Part shown: positions 31,960 through 40,811 of the stretch, in pieces
How the letters are laid out: the number at the start of each line of letters is the position of its first letter
Position numbering within the stretch: position 1 is the first letter of the stretch
Assembly (NCBI GenBank): GCA_016293915.1
Contig: JAEDCY010000009.1
Location: 3,336 to 67,335 of the forward strand
Length of the DNA stretch: 64,000 bases
Origin: Treponema sp.
GTDB lineage: Bacteria > Spirochaetota > Spirochaetia > Treponematales > Treponemataceae
Reading direction: 5' to 3'
The notes under the pieces: model-generated
Database searches by the model: none
Told to the model about the DNA's origin: nothing
What the model saw: the letters and a program-made list of their open reading frames with translations, nothing else
Made by a program: the position numbers and the translations under genes

Positions 31960-34509
31960 TTATTTAAGAGTCACATACGTTTTTCCGGCGCCGCCATCTT
32001 CGGCTGGAGCTTTTGAGAACTCTGCAACTACAGGGCAGTGCGAAAGATAATCCGAAACAGCCTGCATCAAAACTCCATCTCCTTTTCCGTGAATCACGCT
32101 GAAGTGAGGAAAGTTGTGAAGCACACAAAGATCTATCTGACGTTCAAGTGCATGTACAGCTTCATCAGCGCGCATTCCTAAAAGTCGCAGTTCGAAAACC
32201 GGCCTCTCGTAAATACCGTTACTGTTAGAATCGGCAAGTTCAATGGAAACATCTGCCTTAAGCGGAAGCTGATTTTCCGTATCAGCGCCCTGAATGAGCC
32301 GCAAGTCCTTTTCTTTCATCTGCATTTTTATGCTTCCAAACTGAACCTGCCATAGGCCCTTCTTTACCTGCTCAAGGAGTACACCTTCGCTGCCACTGCC
32401 GGCTTTTACAAGAGCACCTGGCTGAAAAGTAAGCGGAGCAGCTGAAACTGCTTTTTGGCTTTTATTTTCCGGAAGAGTCTGTGAAGCAATTTCTGCATTC
32501 GAAGTTGCATACTTCAAAGCCTCTGCATTACTCATCTTCTTTTTTGTTTTCTTATTGCTGCCTGTCAAATGCTTTCCGGCATTCTTTGCTTTTTCTTCTG
32601 CAAACTTCTGCTCATCGCGGGCAAGGCGTTCTTCTTCGGCTTCTACCTTTGCATCCAGTCTCATTGTATCTTCTGTAAGATCTGCAATGAATTGTTTTAC
32701 GCTGAGTGTTTTTTCGCGTGTGATTTCGCCTTCCTTAAGGGTGCGTACAAGATTTTCAAGCTGCCGTCTGCTGTGTATAAGAAAGTCATTTAGTTCCTGC
32801 TGCTTGCCTTTTTTCAAATCAGCTTCGCGACGGCGGATTTCGAGTTCGCGTTCTTTGAGTTTGTCTAGTTTTTGCTGGGCCTCGGCCGCGCGCGCCTCCG
32901 CCTCTTTTTGTATTTTGTTGAGCTCTACATGTTTGCGGTTTAAGCCGCGGATGAGTGCGGAAACGTCGGCCTGCTCCGTTGCGATGTAAGTGCGTGCGGC
33001 GCGACAGATTCCGGAAGGGAGGCCGGATTTTTGAGCGATGTCGAGGGCATGGCTTTCTCCCGGAACTCCCATTAACAGATGATAAGAGGGCGACAGTGTA
33101 TCCTGGTTAAATTCAACTGACGCATTTATACAGCAGGGATTTGTGTATCCGTAATTTTTCAAAATTCCCTGATGTGTTGTAACAAGCACAAAGGACTGTT
33201 TTTTAATGAGTTCATCGAGTACAGCCATTGAAATAGCAGTCCCTTCCTGAGGATCTGTTCCGCTTCCAAGTTCATCAAGCAAAATTAAAGTATCGGCTTT
33301 TGCAGAATTTACTGCCTGGGCAATATTTTTCATATGTCCACTGAAAGTAGAAAGACTCTGATCAAGAGACTGATCATCACCTATATCTGCAAAGACATTT
33401 GAGAACACAGGTAATCTTGTGCCCTCTCCTGCTGGAATAGGAAAACCTGACTGATTCAACATTGAAAGCAGGGCAAAAGTTTTAAGGGAAACTGTTTTAC
33501 CACCGGTATTAGGACCAGTAATTATTAGCACTCGTTTACCTTCCATAAAGCGTATATCAATTGGAACTGCTTTATCACCAAGAAGTGGATGTCTAGCCTT
33601 AAGTAAAAGCGGCGGTTCTTTTCCTGCTTCAATCGCATAGGTGCAGGAATGTGAGGCTCCCCATCTTTCTGCAGCCTGAGTCGTATCAAAAAGACACATA
33701 ATCGGAAGAGCCTGTTTAATTGCCGGAATACTCGGTTGCAGGCTTTCTGTCAGCTCTGTCAAAATCTTTTTGATTACTGCCTGAAGTTCAAATTCCTTTT
33801 GAATCAATTCATTACTGCAAAGTACAGCCTCTTCAGGTTCAACATAAACAGTCTGGGCAGTCTGGCTTACTTCGTGTACGATTCCTGGAATACGGTTCTG
33901 TAGACTTGCTTTTACCGCAAGCACCTGACGACCGTTTCTTAAAACAGGAATATTACTCTGAAGCACATCGCTCAACTTCTGATCTGAAGTAAAGCTCTGC
34001 ATAACCGTACGAATTTTTGCATTAAGACTTGCAATCTGTTTTCTGATTGCAGCAATTTCCGGGAGCTCTCTCATTTCTCCATCCGGAGTGATAATTCTGA
34101 AAATCTTTTTTTCCATATCAGAAATATCCGGTAGTTCTGCAACCTTTTGTCCAAGCAGATTTAAAGACAATTCCTGCGCATGAAGCTGAACTGCTTTTTT
34201 TACACTGTTGATACTCGTTACAAACTGGCCAAGGTAATGTACCTGTTCAAGAGAAAGAGCAGCTCCCCTTGCCTTTATTACTGCAAGCAGTGGATGAACA
34301 GGCTCCCACGAACTTACAGGAGTCGCCCTGCCAGCCGAGAAGAACAGACTCCATTCACGGCTTAGATTTTTAAGATTTTCAATTTCTTCGGTTTTTCTTA
34401 AAGGCTCGCGCTCAAGTAATTTCTGGCGGCCTTCTGCCGATACACAATAACCCGCAATTTCCTCGCGGATTCTATAGTAATCAATTTCTTGTAGAGTTTT
34501 AGTGTTCAT
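31960..34509 (-). CDS. mutS2: Endonuclease MutS2
   Basis: An 849-residue MutS-family ATPase acting in recombination control and ribosome-collision rescue in other bacteria. Order: MutS core/lever (about 1-310), ATPase with Walker A 'TGPNTGGKTVSLKT' (about 331-344), Walker B 'LILLDELGSGTDPQEG' (about 410), a long charged coiled coil (about 510-640), a low-complexity linker, then a C-terminal Smr nuclease domain ('IDLCVLHNFPHFSVIHGKGDGVL', about 785-849) with the HGKG motif intact. Length is slightly above the usual 780-790 because of the linker. No Shine-Dalgarno; the 5' region is a family A pair plus TTATAA just before ATG. Confidence 0.93.
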   Translation of the reverse strand: MNTKTLQEIDYYRIREEIAGYCVSAEGRQKLLEREPLRKTEEIENLKNLSREWSLFFSAGRATPVSSWEPVHPLLAVIKARGAALSLEQVHYLGQFVTSINSVKKAVQLHAQELSLNLLGQKVAELPDISDMEKKIFRIITPDGEMRELPEIAAIRKQIASLNAKIRTVMQSFTSDQKLSDVLQSNIPVLRNGRQVLAVKASLQNRIPGIVHEVSQTAQTVYVEPEEAVLCSNELIQKEFELQAVIKKILTELTESLQPSIPAIKQALPIMCLFDTTQAAERWGASHSCTYAIEAGKEPPLLLKARHPLLGDKAVPIDIRFMEGKRVLIITGPNTGGKTVSLKTFALLSMLNQSGFPIPAGEGTRLPVFSNVFADIGDDQSLDQSLSTFSGHMKNIAQAVNSAKADTLILLDELGSGTDPQEGTAISMAVLDELIKKQSFVLVTTHQGILKNYGYTNPCCINASVEFNQDTLSPSYHLLMGVPGESHALDIAQKSGLPSGICRAARTYIATEQADVSALIRGLNRKHVELNKIQKEAEARAAEAQQKLDKLKERELEIRRREADLKKGKQQELNDFLIHSRRQLENLVRTLKEGEITREKTLSVKQFIADLTEDTMRLDAKVEAEEERLARDEQKFAEEKAKNAGKHLTGSNKKTKKKMSNAEALKYATSNAEIASQTLPENKSQKAVSAAPLTFQPGALVKAGSGSEGVLLEQVKKGLWQVQFGSIKMQMKEKDLRLIQGADTENQLPLKADVSIELADSNSNGIYERPVFELRLLGMRADEAVHALERQIDLCVLHNFPHFSVIHGKGDGVLMQAVSDYLSHCPVVAEFSKAPAEDGGAGKTYVTLK

Positions 34510-34523
34510 AGTTCTTATAATCA

Positions 34524-34601
34524 GTGGTTTCGATACGGCACTTCGTGCCTACTCAATCACCGGTGGTTGAGTGCTCGCGAAGCGAGTGTATCGAAACCAC
34601 C
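34524..34601. repeat. Inverted pair of family A palindromes
   Basis: Units at 34524-34561 (inner stem GGCAC-TTC-GTGCC) and 34562-34601 (inner stem GCTCGC-GAA-GCGAGT) in opposite orientation. They fill the gap between mutS2 and rsgA, 4 bp from the rsgA stop. Confidence 0.9.
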
Positions 34602-34605
34602 TTCT

Positions 34606-35592
34606 CTAATCGCTCCAGCTTCCGGTACGGATTTCTTCGCTGATTCTCTGCCAGCTGTCGTAACGTTCCGGGGTGATTTTTCCCTCTTCGACAGCCTTAC
34701 GCACCGCGCAGTCTGGTTCTGTTATGTGCCGGCAGTTCATTCCAAACTTACACTTGCCGACGTATGGTTCGAATTCACGGAAGTAAAGCGCAAGGTCATC
34801 TGCTTCAATATCATCAAGTACAAAGCGGCGGATTCCCGGTGTGTCTATGATATTTGCCTTACGGCCCTGTATTCCTTCTGTCAATGTCTCATTCAAAGTC
34901 AGGTGAATCAGCGTACCCTTTGTTGTGGTATGGCTTCCCCGACCGTATTTTTTAGAAAGGCTTCCTGTTCTCAGCACGCAGGTATTATCCATAACGTTTA
35001 TCAGGCTGGATTTTCCAACACCCGACTGTCCCACAAAAGCCGAAAGCTTATCTTCAAGGAGCTCTGCAAACTCCTGCATGCCTTCTCCGGTTTTTGCAGA
35101 AATACGCAGCACTTTGTAGCCTAAGTCTTCCCAGATAGAAAGACGGCGGTCTATTTCTTCGAACTGTTCATCGCGGCCATCAGTCTGTATAACTTCTGCG
35201 AGGTCCCATTTATTGCAGACAATTACCGGAGTGATTCCCTGATGTTCTGCCTGTGCAAGTGCGCGATCCATAAAGCGAGGGCGGAAAGGCGGTTCATCTG
35301 GTGTACACACAAGAATCAGGTAATCAAGATTACTTGCAAGGAGCTGTGGACAGCGTCCTTTTACATTCCATCTTAAGAATGTATTTCGACGGGGCTCCAG
35401 AGATACAATCTGCCCTTTCTCGTCATTAAGCTCATCAGGTTCAATTTCTACAATATCTCCCGGAGCAATAGGATTGTAATATTCTTTTTCAGTTTTGATT
35501 ACTTTTCCTTTTATAGTGCAGTTACGGGTAACTTCATCTTCACATTCAACAGTAAATAAATTATTCGTTCCTGCAATAACAGTACCTTTCAA
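34606..35592 (-). CDS. rsgA: Ribosome small-subunit-dependent GTPase A
   Basis: A 328-residue circularly permuted GTPase that assists late 30S maturation. N-terminal OB fold (about 1-75), then the GTPase motifs in permuted order: NKWD (G4, about 125), GQSGVGKSSL (G1, about 190), DTPG (G3, about 245). The C-terminal zinc domain has 'CKFGMNCRHITEPDCAV' with the three Cys and one His. The start is TTG, one base after the stop of the cyclic-nucleotide-binding gene, and its GGAG lies inside that gene; the two are translationally coupled. Confidence 0.95.
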   Translation of the reverse strand: MKGTVIAGTNNLFTVECEDEVTRNCTIKGKVIKTEKEYYNPIAPGDIVEIEPDELNDEKGQIVSLEPRRNTFLRWNVKGRCPQLLASNLDYLILVCTPDEPPFRPRFMDRALAQAEHQGITPVIVCNKWDLAEVIQTDGRDEQFEEIDRRLSIWEDLGYKVLRISAKTGEGMQEFAELLEDKLSAFVGQSGVGKSSLINVMDNTCVLRTGSLSKKYGRGSHTTTKGTLIHLTLNETLTEGIQGRKANIIDTPGIRRFVLDDIEADDLALYFREFEPYVGKCKFGMNCRHITEPDCAVRKAVEEGKITPERYDSWQRISEEIRTGSWSD

Positions 35593-35593
35593 A

Positions 35594-36109
35594 TTACACT
35601 CCTGATTCTATTTCATTGAACAAAGCTTCGTAAAGAGTTGCCTTATCGCTGTTTGTATCACGTATAGTTTTTGCCATTCTCTGCGCAAGCTTTAAAAGCA
35701 CACGGTAACCAAGAAGCGGCTCTTTATCACAAACTGCAAGAAACTTTGTACTTGAAAGAGCAATACAACGACAGTCTGTAAGAGCTGTTACAGTTGCAGT
35801 TCTAGGGTCATCACTTATAAGGGCTGTCTCTCCAAAGAAAATATTCATATCGCTTGAAAGATCTGCAAGGGCAATTTTATCTCCTGCAGGAGTTTTTCTT
35901 GAAATATGAACTTTTCCGCTATAGAGAATGTAAAAATCATCTCCAAGCTTTCCTTCTTCGATAATCACAGCACCCTTCTGATAATTTTCGATAACCATAC
36001 TTTCGTAAACAGCACGCAGAATACGACAGTCATTTTCATCATCAATTGAAAAATCAGAAAAAAGCTGAATCTGTACAAGCTTTGGTAAAACTTCTTCAAA
36101 CTTATCCAT
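35594..36109 (-). CDS. Stand-alone cyclic-nucleotide-binding domain protein
   Basis: A 171-residue protein that is a single CRP-type cNMP-binding fold: 'GELGDDFYILYSGKVHISRK' (beta roll) and a phosphate-binding cassette 'FFGETALISDDPRTATV' with the Glu and Arg that bind ribose and phosphate. It has no DNA-binding helix-turn-helix, so it is not a CRP-type activator. It starts 9 bases after the RCK channel stop, with GGGG as ribosome site, and probably works with that channel or as a free cAMP receptor. Adenylate cyclase at 2.6-5.4 kb is a possible source of ligand. Confidence 0.85.
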   Translation of the reverse strand: MDKFEEVLPKLVQIQLFSDFSIDDENDCRILRAVYESMVIENYQKGAVIIEEGKLGDDFYILYSGKVHISRKTPAGDKIALADLSSDMNIFFGETALISDDPRTATVTALTDCRCIALSSTKFLAVCDKEPLLGYRVLLKLAQRMAKTIRDTNSDKATLYEALFNEIESGV

Positions 36110-36118
36110 TTATTCCCC

Positions 36119-37294
36119 CTAGCCCCGAACAAGAATTGCCTTTGCATTTTTCTGAATCACAAAATCTGCTGCCGGTGTCAGAACAGGCTCGTTACTCTTG
36201 AGAGTCTTAACCTTTTTAAGATTATCTACAATGCTCTTGATATTAGGATTTTTTTGAGCTTCACGCAGTGCATCTTTACGACGCTGATGGAAATTTCCTG
36301 TGTTTAAAAGAAGGCCTACAAGCACGCCGCCTTTATTGCCGTTCTTTTCAAGATGAGCTTCGTATTCACCGTAAGTCTTTCCAATGAATGATGAAGGAAT
36401 ATCTTCAATGATAATTCCGGTATCTGCATCATCAGAAATAAGAGCCCGGATAACGTTACTATAGCCCATACCACTGGAAGCAGTAGCTAAAAGACTGTGT
36501 TCATAATCCTGTGTAAGAATGATTTCATCACAATGTGCCATCTCAAGGTGTTTATGAAATTTTGCATCAATAAGCTCAGCTGCAACATAAATGCCAGGAT
36601 TCAGGTTTTCCATAGTAAGAACTGCAAGAACTGTACGGCTGTCTATTTCAAGGTCTGAATATTTTTTAGAACGATCGCAGATTACAAGGGCCCGCTCTGC
36701 TGTATCTATCTGTGCACGTTTCAAAACAGCTTCATCAGCAAAGTCGCCGGAAACATAATTCAGTTCCTTAAAGCGAGGCTGTGAACGAATCTGTTCTATC
36801 TGATCCGAAGCATCATTTATTAAAACAACCATATCCGGGCTAATATCCGGGTTTGTATTAAGAACGGAATCCAGAATTTTTTCAAATCCGGGTCTCCATC
36901 CGCAAAGTAAAAAATGTCCTTTCATATTCTTCAACTTTTTAAGCCCCTTATTTTTTTTCATCTGCAAATCCATAAAGTAGGATGCAAGCTTACCGGTAAC
37001 GGCACTGAACAAAAGCATTCCAAGTACAAGCAGCACGAGAGCTGACATTCGACCTGGAACTGATTTTACACAATAATCAAAATATGCCGCAAAAACTGCA
37101 ACCAGAGTAAACCATACGGAATCGAACATTGTTTCAATTCCACTCTCTGTTTTAGTTTCTGATGCAAATACAACGAGTGTTGAAACGGCAATAATTATGA
37201 AAATGAGAATCCAAATGTATGTTAGAGGATTTTTAAGTAAGTATTTTAGCGAACGCTTGAAACGTTTTGCTCTCCCCTGTTTCTTTTTACTCAT
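36119..37294 (-). CDS. Two-TM ion channel with RCK (TrkA-N) domain, unusual pore
   Basis: A 391-residue protein: basic N-terminus, TM1 (about 24-46), a pore-helix region (about 54-75), TM2 (about 80-105), then an RCK domain starting 'GHFLLCGWRPGFEKILDSVL' and continuing to 'RALVICDRS' and a second lobe. Architecture matches MthK-like potassium channels. The selectivity filter TVGYG is absent: the pore loop reads 'WFTLVAVFAAYFDYCVKS'. Ion choice may therefore differ, as in CASTOR/POLLUX-type relatives, or the protein may not conduct K+. A TATAAT box ends six bases before ATG and there is no Shine-Dalgarno. First gene of channel, cNMP-binding, rsgA. Confidence 0.8.
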   Translation of the reverse strand: MSKKKQGRAKRFKRSLKYLLKNPLTYIWILIFIIIAVSTLVVFASETKTESGIETMFDSVWFTLVAVFAAYFDYCVKSVPGRMSALVLLVLGMLLFSAVTGKLASYFMDLQMKKNKGLKKLKNMKGHFLLCGWRPGFEKILDSVLNTNPDISPDMVVLINDASDQIEQIRSQPRFKELNYVSGDFADEAVLKRAQIDTAERALVICDRSKKYSDLEIDSRTVLAVLTMENLNPGIYVAAELIDAKFHKHLEMAHCDEIILTQDYEHSLLATASSGMGYSNVIRALISDDADTGIIIEDIPSSFIGKTYGEYEAHLEKNGNKGGVLVGLLLNTGNFHQRRKDALREAQKNPNIKSIVDNLKKVKTLKSNEPVLTPAADFVIQKNAKAILVRG

Positions 37295-37300
37295 TCTTCT

Positions 37301-37329
37301 ATTATAGCAGAAAAAACAGGGGAAGTCAG
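37301..37329 (-). promoter_or_regulatory. Leaderless-type promoter of the RCK channel operon
   Basis: CTGACT (37324-37329), 17-bp spacer, TATAAT (37301-37306), six bases, ATG at 37294 on the minus strand. Confidence 0.7.
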
Positions 37330-37347
37330 CAGTTTATCCGTCATAGC

Positions 37348-37812
37348 CTATTTGAAGCAGACGTCTACTTCGAAAGGACCATAAGGGGTAACAAATGGAA
37401 TTCCAATAACCGGAAAATTCTTTGGCCATGCAATCATATGATTATGTCCCATTACACAGAATGGTGGAGAAATATCAAGATTATAATCACTCAAAGCTGT
37501 AACAGCGTGCCCTGAAATGATATTCGTAAACTCACTTACAAGGCCAATAGCCATATCTTCATAATCTTCCGGCTTACATTGAAGTCCTGAAAGTTCAAGC
37601 ATTTTACTTGCCAGAACTTTGTGCAGGCGGAAGGCTACAATACCTTTAATTCCGCCGGTAACTCCCAGCAATCCTGAAATTTCCCACGGATGTCCAGCAT
37701 GGATATCAAGGATATGCGGCTCTTTATTTACCGGGCCAATATTAAACATGTCCTGGAACGTGTTTATTCCTTCTGTGAGAAAAGCATTTATAATTTTTGC
37801 GTCCATACCCAT
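37348..37812 (-). CDS. cheX: CheX-type chemotaxis phosphatase
   Basis: A 154-residue protein of the CheC/CheX family that dephosphorylates CheY-P. The active helix 'GLVSEFTNIISGHA' (about residues 81-94) has the E-x-x-N pair. Flanking strands 'GVTGGIKGIVAFRL' and 'PFVTPYGPFEVDVCF' match the family. The start was set at the ATG at 37812 (a second ATG lies two codons on), because a promoter ends 8 bases upstream; longer in-frame starts would run through that promoter. No Shine-Dalgarno. In spirochaetes cheX is usually with cheA/cheW/cheY; here it is alone, between argS and the channel gene. Confidence 0.85.
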   Translation of the reverse strand: MGMDAKIINAFLTEGINTFQDMFNIGPVNKEPHILDIHAGHPWEISGLLGVTGGIKGIVAFRLHKVLASKMLELSGLQCKPEDYEDMAIGLVSEFTNIISGHAVTALSDYNLDISPPFCVMGHNHMIAWPKNFPVIGIPFVTPYGPFEVDVCFK

Positions 37813-37820
37813 AATGAACA

Positions 37821-37849
37821 ATAATAAACCCGAATTTCGGGTTTGTAAA
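37821..37849 (-). promoter_or_regulatory. cheX promoter with a palindrome filling its spacer
   Basis: The minus strand reads TTTACA (37844-37849), then the 17-base palindrome AACCCGAAATTCGGGTT (37827-37843), then TATTAT (37821-37826), eight bases, ATG. Both boxes match consensus in five of six positions. A repressor bound to the spacer would block polymerase. Confidence 0.7.
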
Positions 37850-37900
37850 GTTTTTCGATTTATTATAAAACAGTCGGCAAGCACAGCTTGCCTCTGAAGG

Positions 37901-39724
37901 CTACATTCGTTCGAGGTATGGTACCAGAACCAGGTTCATAGCATTTTTAATAACCTGGAGTGTACAGCTTGCAAGATAAAGTCTGGCTCCGGCCAGTTGT
38001 TTATTTTCAGCATTTACGATTGAACAGTTCTGATAGAACTTACTGAAGAGTTTTGCAACCTCGTAAACATAAGCAGCAACAAGACTAGGATCAAGATTTT
38101 CAGCTGCTTTAGCAATAACGTTTGGATAGTCGCCAAGAGTTTTAATCAAAGCCCATTCATCTTCGCCTGAAAGAAGAGCAACGGCTGCTTCACTGGAATC
38201 TTCGGTAACACCAGCCTCAGCTGCCTTTGCAAGAATAGAATTGATGCGGGCTCCCATATACTGAAGATATGGACCTGTGTTTCCGTTAAAGCTGAGTGAT
38301 TCAGCAGGATTGAAAAGCATATCTTTAACTGGAGTTGCCTGGAGAATATAATAATGAAGGGCTCCAAGAGCTACCTTTTCTGCAACATCATCTGCATCTC
38401 CTACTTCTTCATCACGACCACGTTCTTTAATTGCAGCTAGAGCATCTGCGTGAAGTGAATCAACAAGATTATCAGCATCAACAACAGTACCTTCGCGGCT
38501 CTTCATACGACCGCTTGGAAGATTTACCATTCCATAACTGAGGTGGAAGAGCTTATCTGCCCAGTCAAAACCAAGCTTTTTAAGAATATGGAAAAGTACC
38601 TTAAAGTGATAATTCTGTTCACTTGCAACAACGTAAACCAGCTGATTGAAAGCCCAGTCATCGTGGCGGCTGATAGCAGTTCCAATATCCTGGGTAATAT
38701 AAACAGAAGTTCCATCTTTACGAAGAAGAACCTTTTCCTGATTATTTCCGTCTTTACCTTTACCAACAACGTCTGTAACATCAATACGCACAGAACCGTC
38801 TTCTGCCTTAAAGAAAACGCCCTTTTCAAGGCCCTTCATAATTTCGTCTTTTCCCTTAAGGTAAGTTTCGCTTTCAAAATAATATTTATCAAAGCTGATT
38901 CCGGTACGCTTGTAAGTTTCCTTTACACCGTCGAAGGTCCAGCCGTTCATCTTTTCCCAGAGAGCATGAACTTCTGGGTCACCTGCTTCCCACTTAATCA
39001 GCATATCTTCCGCCATCTGATTTGCTTCCGGATGTGCAGTTTCTGGTTTGTCTTTTTCGCCCTTGAGATATTTATCAAATTCAACGTAGCACTGACCAAC
39101 AAAGTGGTCGCCCTTCATGCCAAGGCTTTCAGGAGTATCGCCCTTTGCTTCGTGGAAGAGCTTATAAGCAAGCATAGATTTACAGATGTGAACACCACGG
39201 TTATTGATGAGGTCTACCTTGTAAACATCTGCACCTGCAGCCTTGAGAATGCGGCTTACAGACTCACCAAGAGCATCGTTACGCACGTGTCCAAGATGCA
39301 GAGGTTTATTTGTATTTGGAGAAGAAAATTCAATCATTACACGGCGGCCTGCCAAAGGCTTTTTACCGTCAGAGCCAGTTGAACCGTAGCTGTCTCCCTG
39401 ACTTTTAATTGCCTTAAGGATTGGGCTTGCCGCTCCAGATTTATCGAGTTTTACGTTTACATAAGGACCAACAGCAATAAACTCGCCAAGAGATTTATCT
39501 GTGATTTTTTCAACAAGGCCTGCTGCAATCTGAGGAGGTGCCATACGCAGAGCCTTTGCAAAAGCGAACATTGGAGCACCCAGGTCTCCCATTTCCGGAT
39601 TAGGTGCATTCTGAACAACAATGCTTTCAGGAGCTACAGTTTCTGCCTGCGGATCTTTTTCCTTTATAAAATCATTCAAAGCCGCTGCAATGATAGTGCG
39701 GCAAGTCTCTTTTGCATCTGCCAT
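37901..39724 (-). CDS. argS: Arginyl-tRNA synthetase
   Basis: A 607-residue class I synthetase charging tRNA-Arg. N-terminal additional domain (about 1-100), the HIGH equivalent HLGH in 'TNKPLHLGHVRND' (about 143), the KMSKS-like loop 'GRMKSREGTVV' (about 406) and the DALR anticodon-binding C-terminus ('SFNGNTGPYLQYMGARINSIL' through 'VLVPYLERM'). Ends in the usual ERM. AAGGGGG lies eight bases before ATG. Downstream of tRNA-Lys, which has its own terminator. Confidence 0.96.
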   Translation of the reverse strand: MADAKETCRTIIAAALNDFIKEKDPQAETVAPESIVVQNAPNPEMGDLGAPMFAFAKALRMAPPQIAAGLVEKITDKSLGEFIAVGPYVNVKLDKSGAASPILKAIKSQGDSYGSTGSDGKKPLAGRRVMIEFSSPNTNKPLHLGHVRNDALGESVSRILKAAGADVYKVDLINNRGVHICKSMLAYKLFHEAKGDTPESLGMKGDHFVGQCYVEFDKYLKGEKDKPETAHPEANQMAEDMLIKWEAGDPEVHALWEKMNGWTFDGVKETYKRTGISFDKYYFESETYLKGKDEIMKGLEKGVFFKAEDGSVRIDVTDVVGKGKDGNNQEKVLLRKDGTSVYITQDIGTAISRHDDWAFNQLVYVVASEQNYHFKVLFHILKKLGFDWADKLFHLSYGMVNLPSGRMKSREGTVVDADNLVDSLHADALAAIKERGRDEEVGDADDVAEKVALGALHYYILQATPVKDMLFNPAESLSFNGNTGPYLQYMGARINSILAKAAEAGVTEDSSEAAVALLSGEDEWALIKTLGDYPNVIAKAAENLDPSLVAAYVYEVAKLFSKFYQNCSIVNAENKQLAGARLYLASCTLQVIKNAMNLVLVPYLERM

Positions 39725-39768
39725 AAAAAAAGCCCCCTTTGGGACTATCTATTTCAGTAGAGTTAAAA

Positions 39769-39796
39769 TAAAAAAGGCTTCTGAAAATCAGAAGCC
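39769..39796 (-). terminator. Terminator after tRNA-Lys
   Basis: The stem GGCTTCTGA / TCAGAAGCC followed by T's on the minus strand, between tRNA-Lys and argS. Confidence 0.85.
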
Positions 39797-39802
39797 CTTT
39801 AC

Positions 39803-39875
39803 TGAGCTACACTGGATTCGAACCAGTGACCCACGCCTTAAAAGGGCGTTGCTCTACCTACTGAGCTAGTAGCCC
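39803..39875 (-). tRNA. tRNA-Lys (TTT)
   Basis: Acceptor GGGCTAC / GTAGCTC, anticodon stem ACGCC / GGCGT with loop CTTTTAA (anticodon TTT), T-arm CACTGG TTCGAAT CCAGTG. CCA is not encoded. Confidence 0.92.
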
Positions 39876-39947
39876 ATCCATTCTTGCGAATGTTTTAATA
39901 GTATAAAGATTTTTTTGATACTTGTCAATAGCTGATAAGTTCTTTTA

Positions 39948-40781
39948 TTAAAATTTATATGTAATTGTAAAACCGGCCGGAGATAATGAAGGCTGAGGAA
40001 CGCCAGGTCTTCTTTCCTTTTTGTCTCCACCAATCAGGGTATGAAGGTAAGGAACAAGGATTCCACAAGTTGTACCAATCACAGCTCCTACAAGAACATC
40101 AGTTAAAAAATGATTTCCACTTGCCATTCTAAGTCCACCAGTTACTGCTGCAAGCGCAAAAGATACTCCGGCAACCGCATACTTCCAGTTTGAATCAGGA
40201 TAGCAGCTGCAGTAAACCATTGTAGTAAAAGCCGCAGCTGCAAAAGCCAGTGTAGTATGGCCGGAAGGGAAAGAACAATTCCAGTCTCCATCTGCAAGCT
40301 TATCCTGAGGATAGCCGTCAAAATACATATATGGACGGGTACGATAAACAAGCAGTTTAGCCCATTCTTTTAGTCCGTTGGCGATAAGCATAGTTTCTAC
40401 ATACATTGTTCCGATTGTAAGCCATTCGCTGCTGGGCATGATGGCAAAAATTGCCGGAGTCGCAATTGCAAGAGCCATAGTTCCAGTTCCAGCAATATGC
40501 AGCGGCTTACTGTAAGGACGCATAAAAATCTGTTCAAAAGAAGGAATATCTGCCTTATTCAAAGAAGCAGGATTAAAATCATTTTTTTTGATATGAACAA
40601 GTTTGTCGCATACAAGAGCAGAACCAGAAAGTGTTAAACCGAGTCCAAGTTGAATACCATCACTTACAGGATTCAGAGAAAACGGCTGCACATAATCATT
40701 TGTTGCAGAAAAAAGACCTGTTCTTCCAGCGCATAAAAAAATACAGGCAGAGGCTAATAAAGCTTTTATTCTAAGTTTCAT
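39948..40781 (-). CDS. PAP2-family membrane phosphatase
   Basis: A 277-residue lipid phosphatase-like protein with a signal peptide or first TM (about 1-22) and several membrane helices. The three PAP2 motifs are present: K-x(6)-RP in 'KLLVYRTRP', PSGH in 'CSFPSGHTTLAF', and R-x(5)-H-x(3)-D in 'LRMASGNHFLTD'. It probably removes phosphate from undecaprenyl pyrophosphate or phosphatidic acid; substrate not determined. The C-terminus ends TITYKF; a terminal Phe recalls outer-membrane proteins but may be chance. It follows the EAL gene by 30 bp, probably in one transcript. Confidence 0.85.
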   Translation of the reverse strand: MKLRIKALLASACIFLCAGRTGLFSATNDYVQPFSLNPVSDGIQLGLGLTLSGSALVCDKLVHIKKNDFNPASLNKADIPSFEQIFMRPYSKPLHIAGTGTMALAIATPAIFAIMPSSEWLTIGTMYVETMLIANGLKEWAKLLVYRTRPYMYFDGYPQDKLADGDWNCSFPSGHTTLAFAAAAFTTMVYCSCYPDSNWKYAVAGVSFALAAVTGGLRMASGNHFLTDVLVGAVIGTTCGILVPYLHTLIGGDKKERRPGVPQPSLSPAGFTITYKF

Positions 40782-40811
40782 TATTTTGTTTTATCTCCGG
40801 GATTTGTGTTG

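Noticed and set aside
37824..37846. Hairpin before cheX read as the argS terminator
   Set aside because: The T-run after the stem is poor, and the palindrome fits exactly between good -35 and -10 boxes, so a promoter element is the better reading. Dual use cannot be excluded.
38543..39382. Long open frame (279 codons) opposite argS
   Set aside because: argS is unmistakable on the other strand, and the opposite translation is low in recognisable motifs and lacks a start signal.
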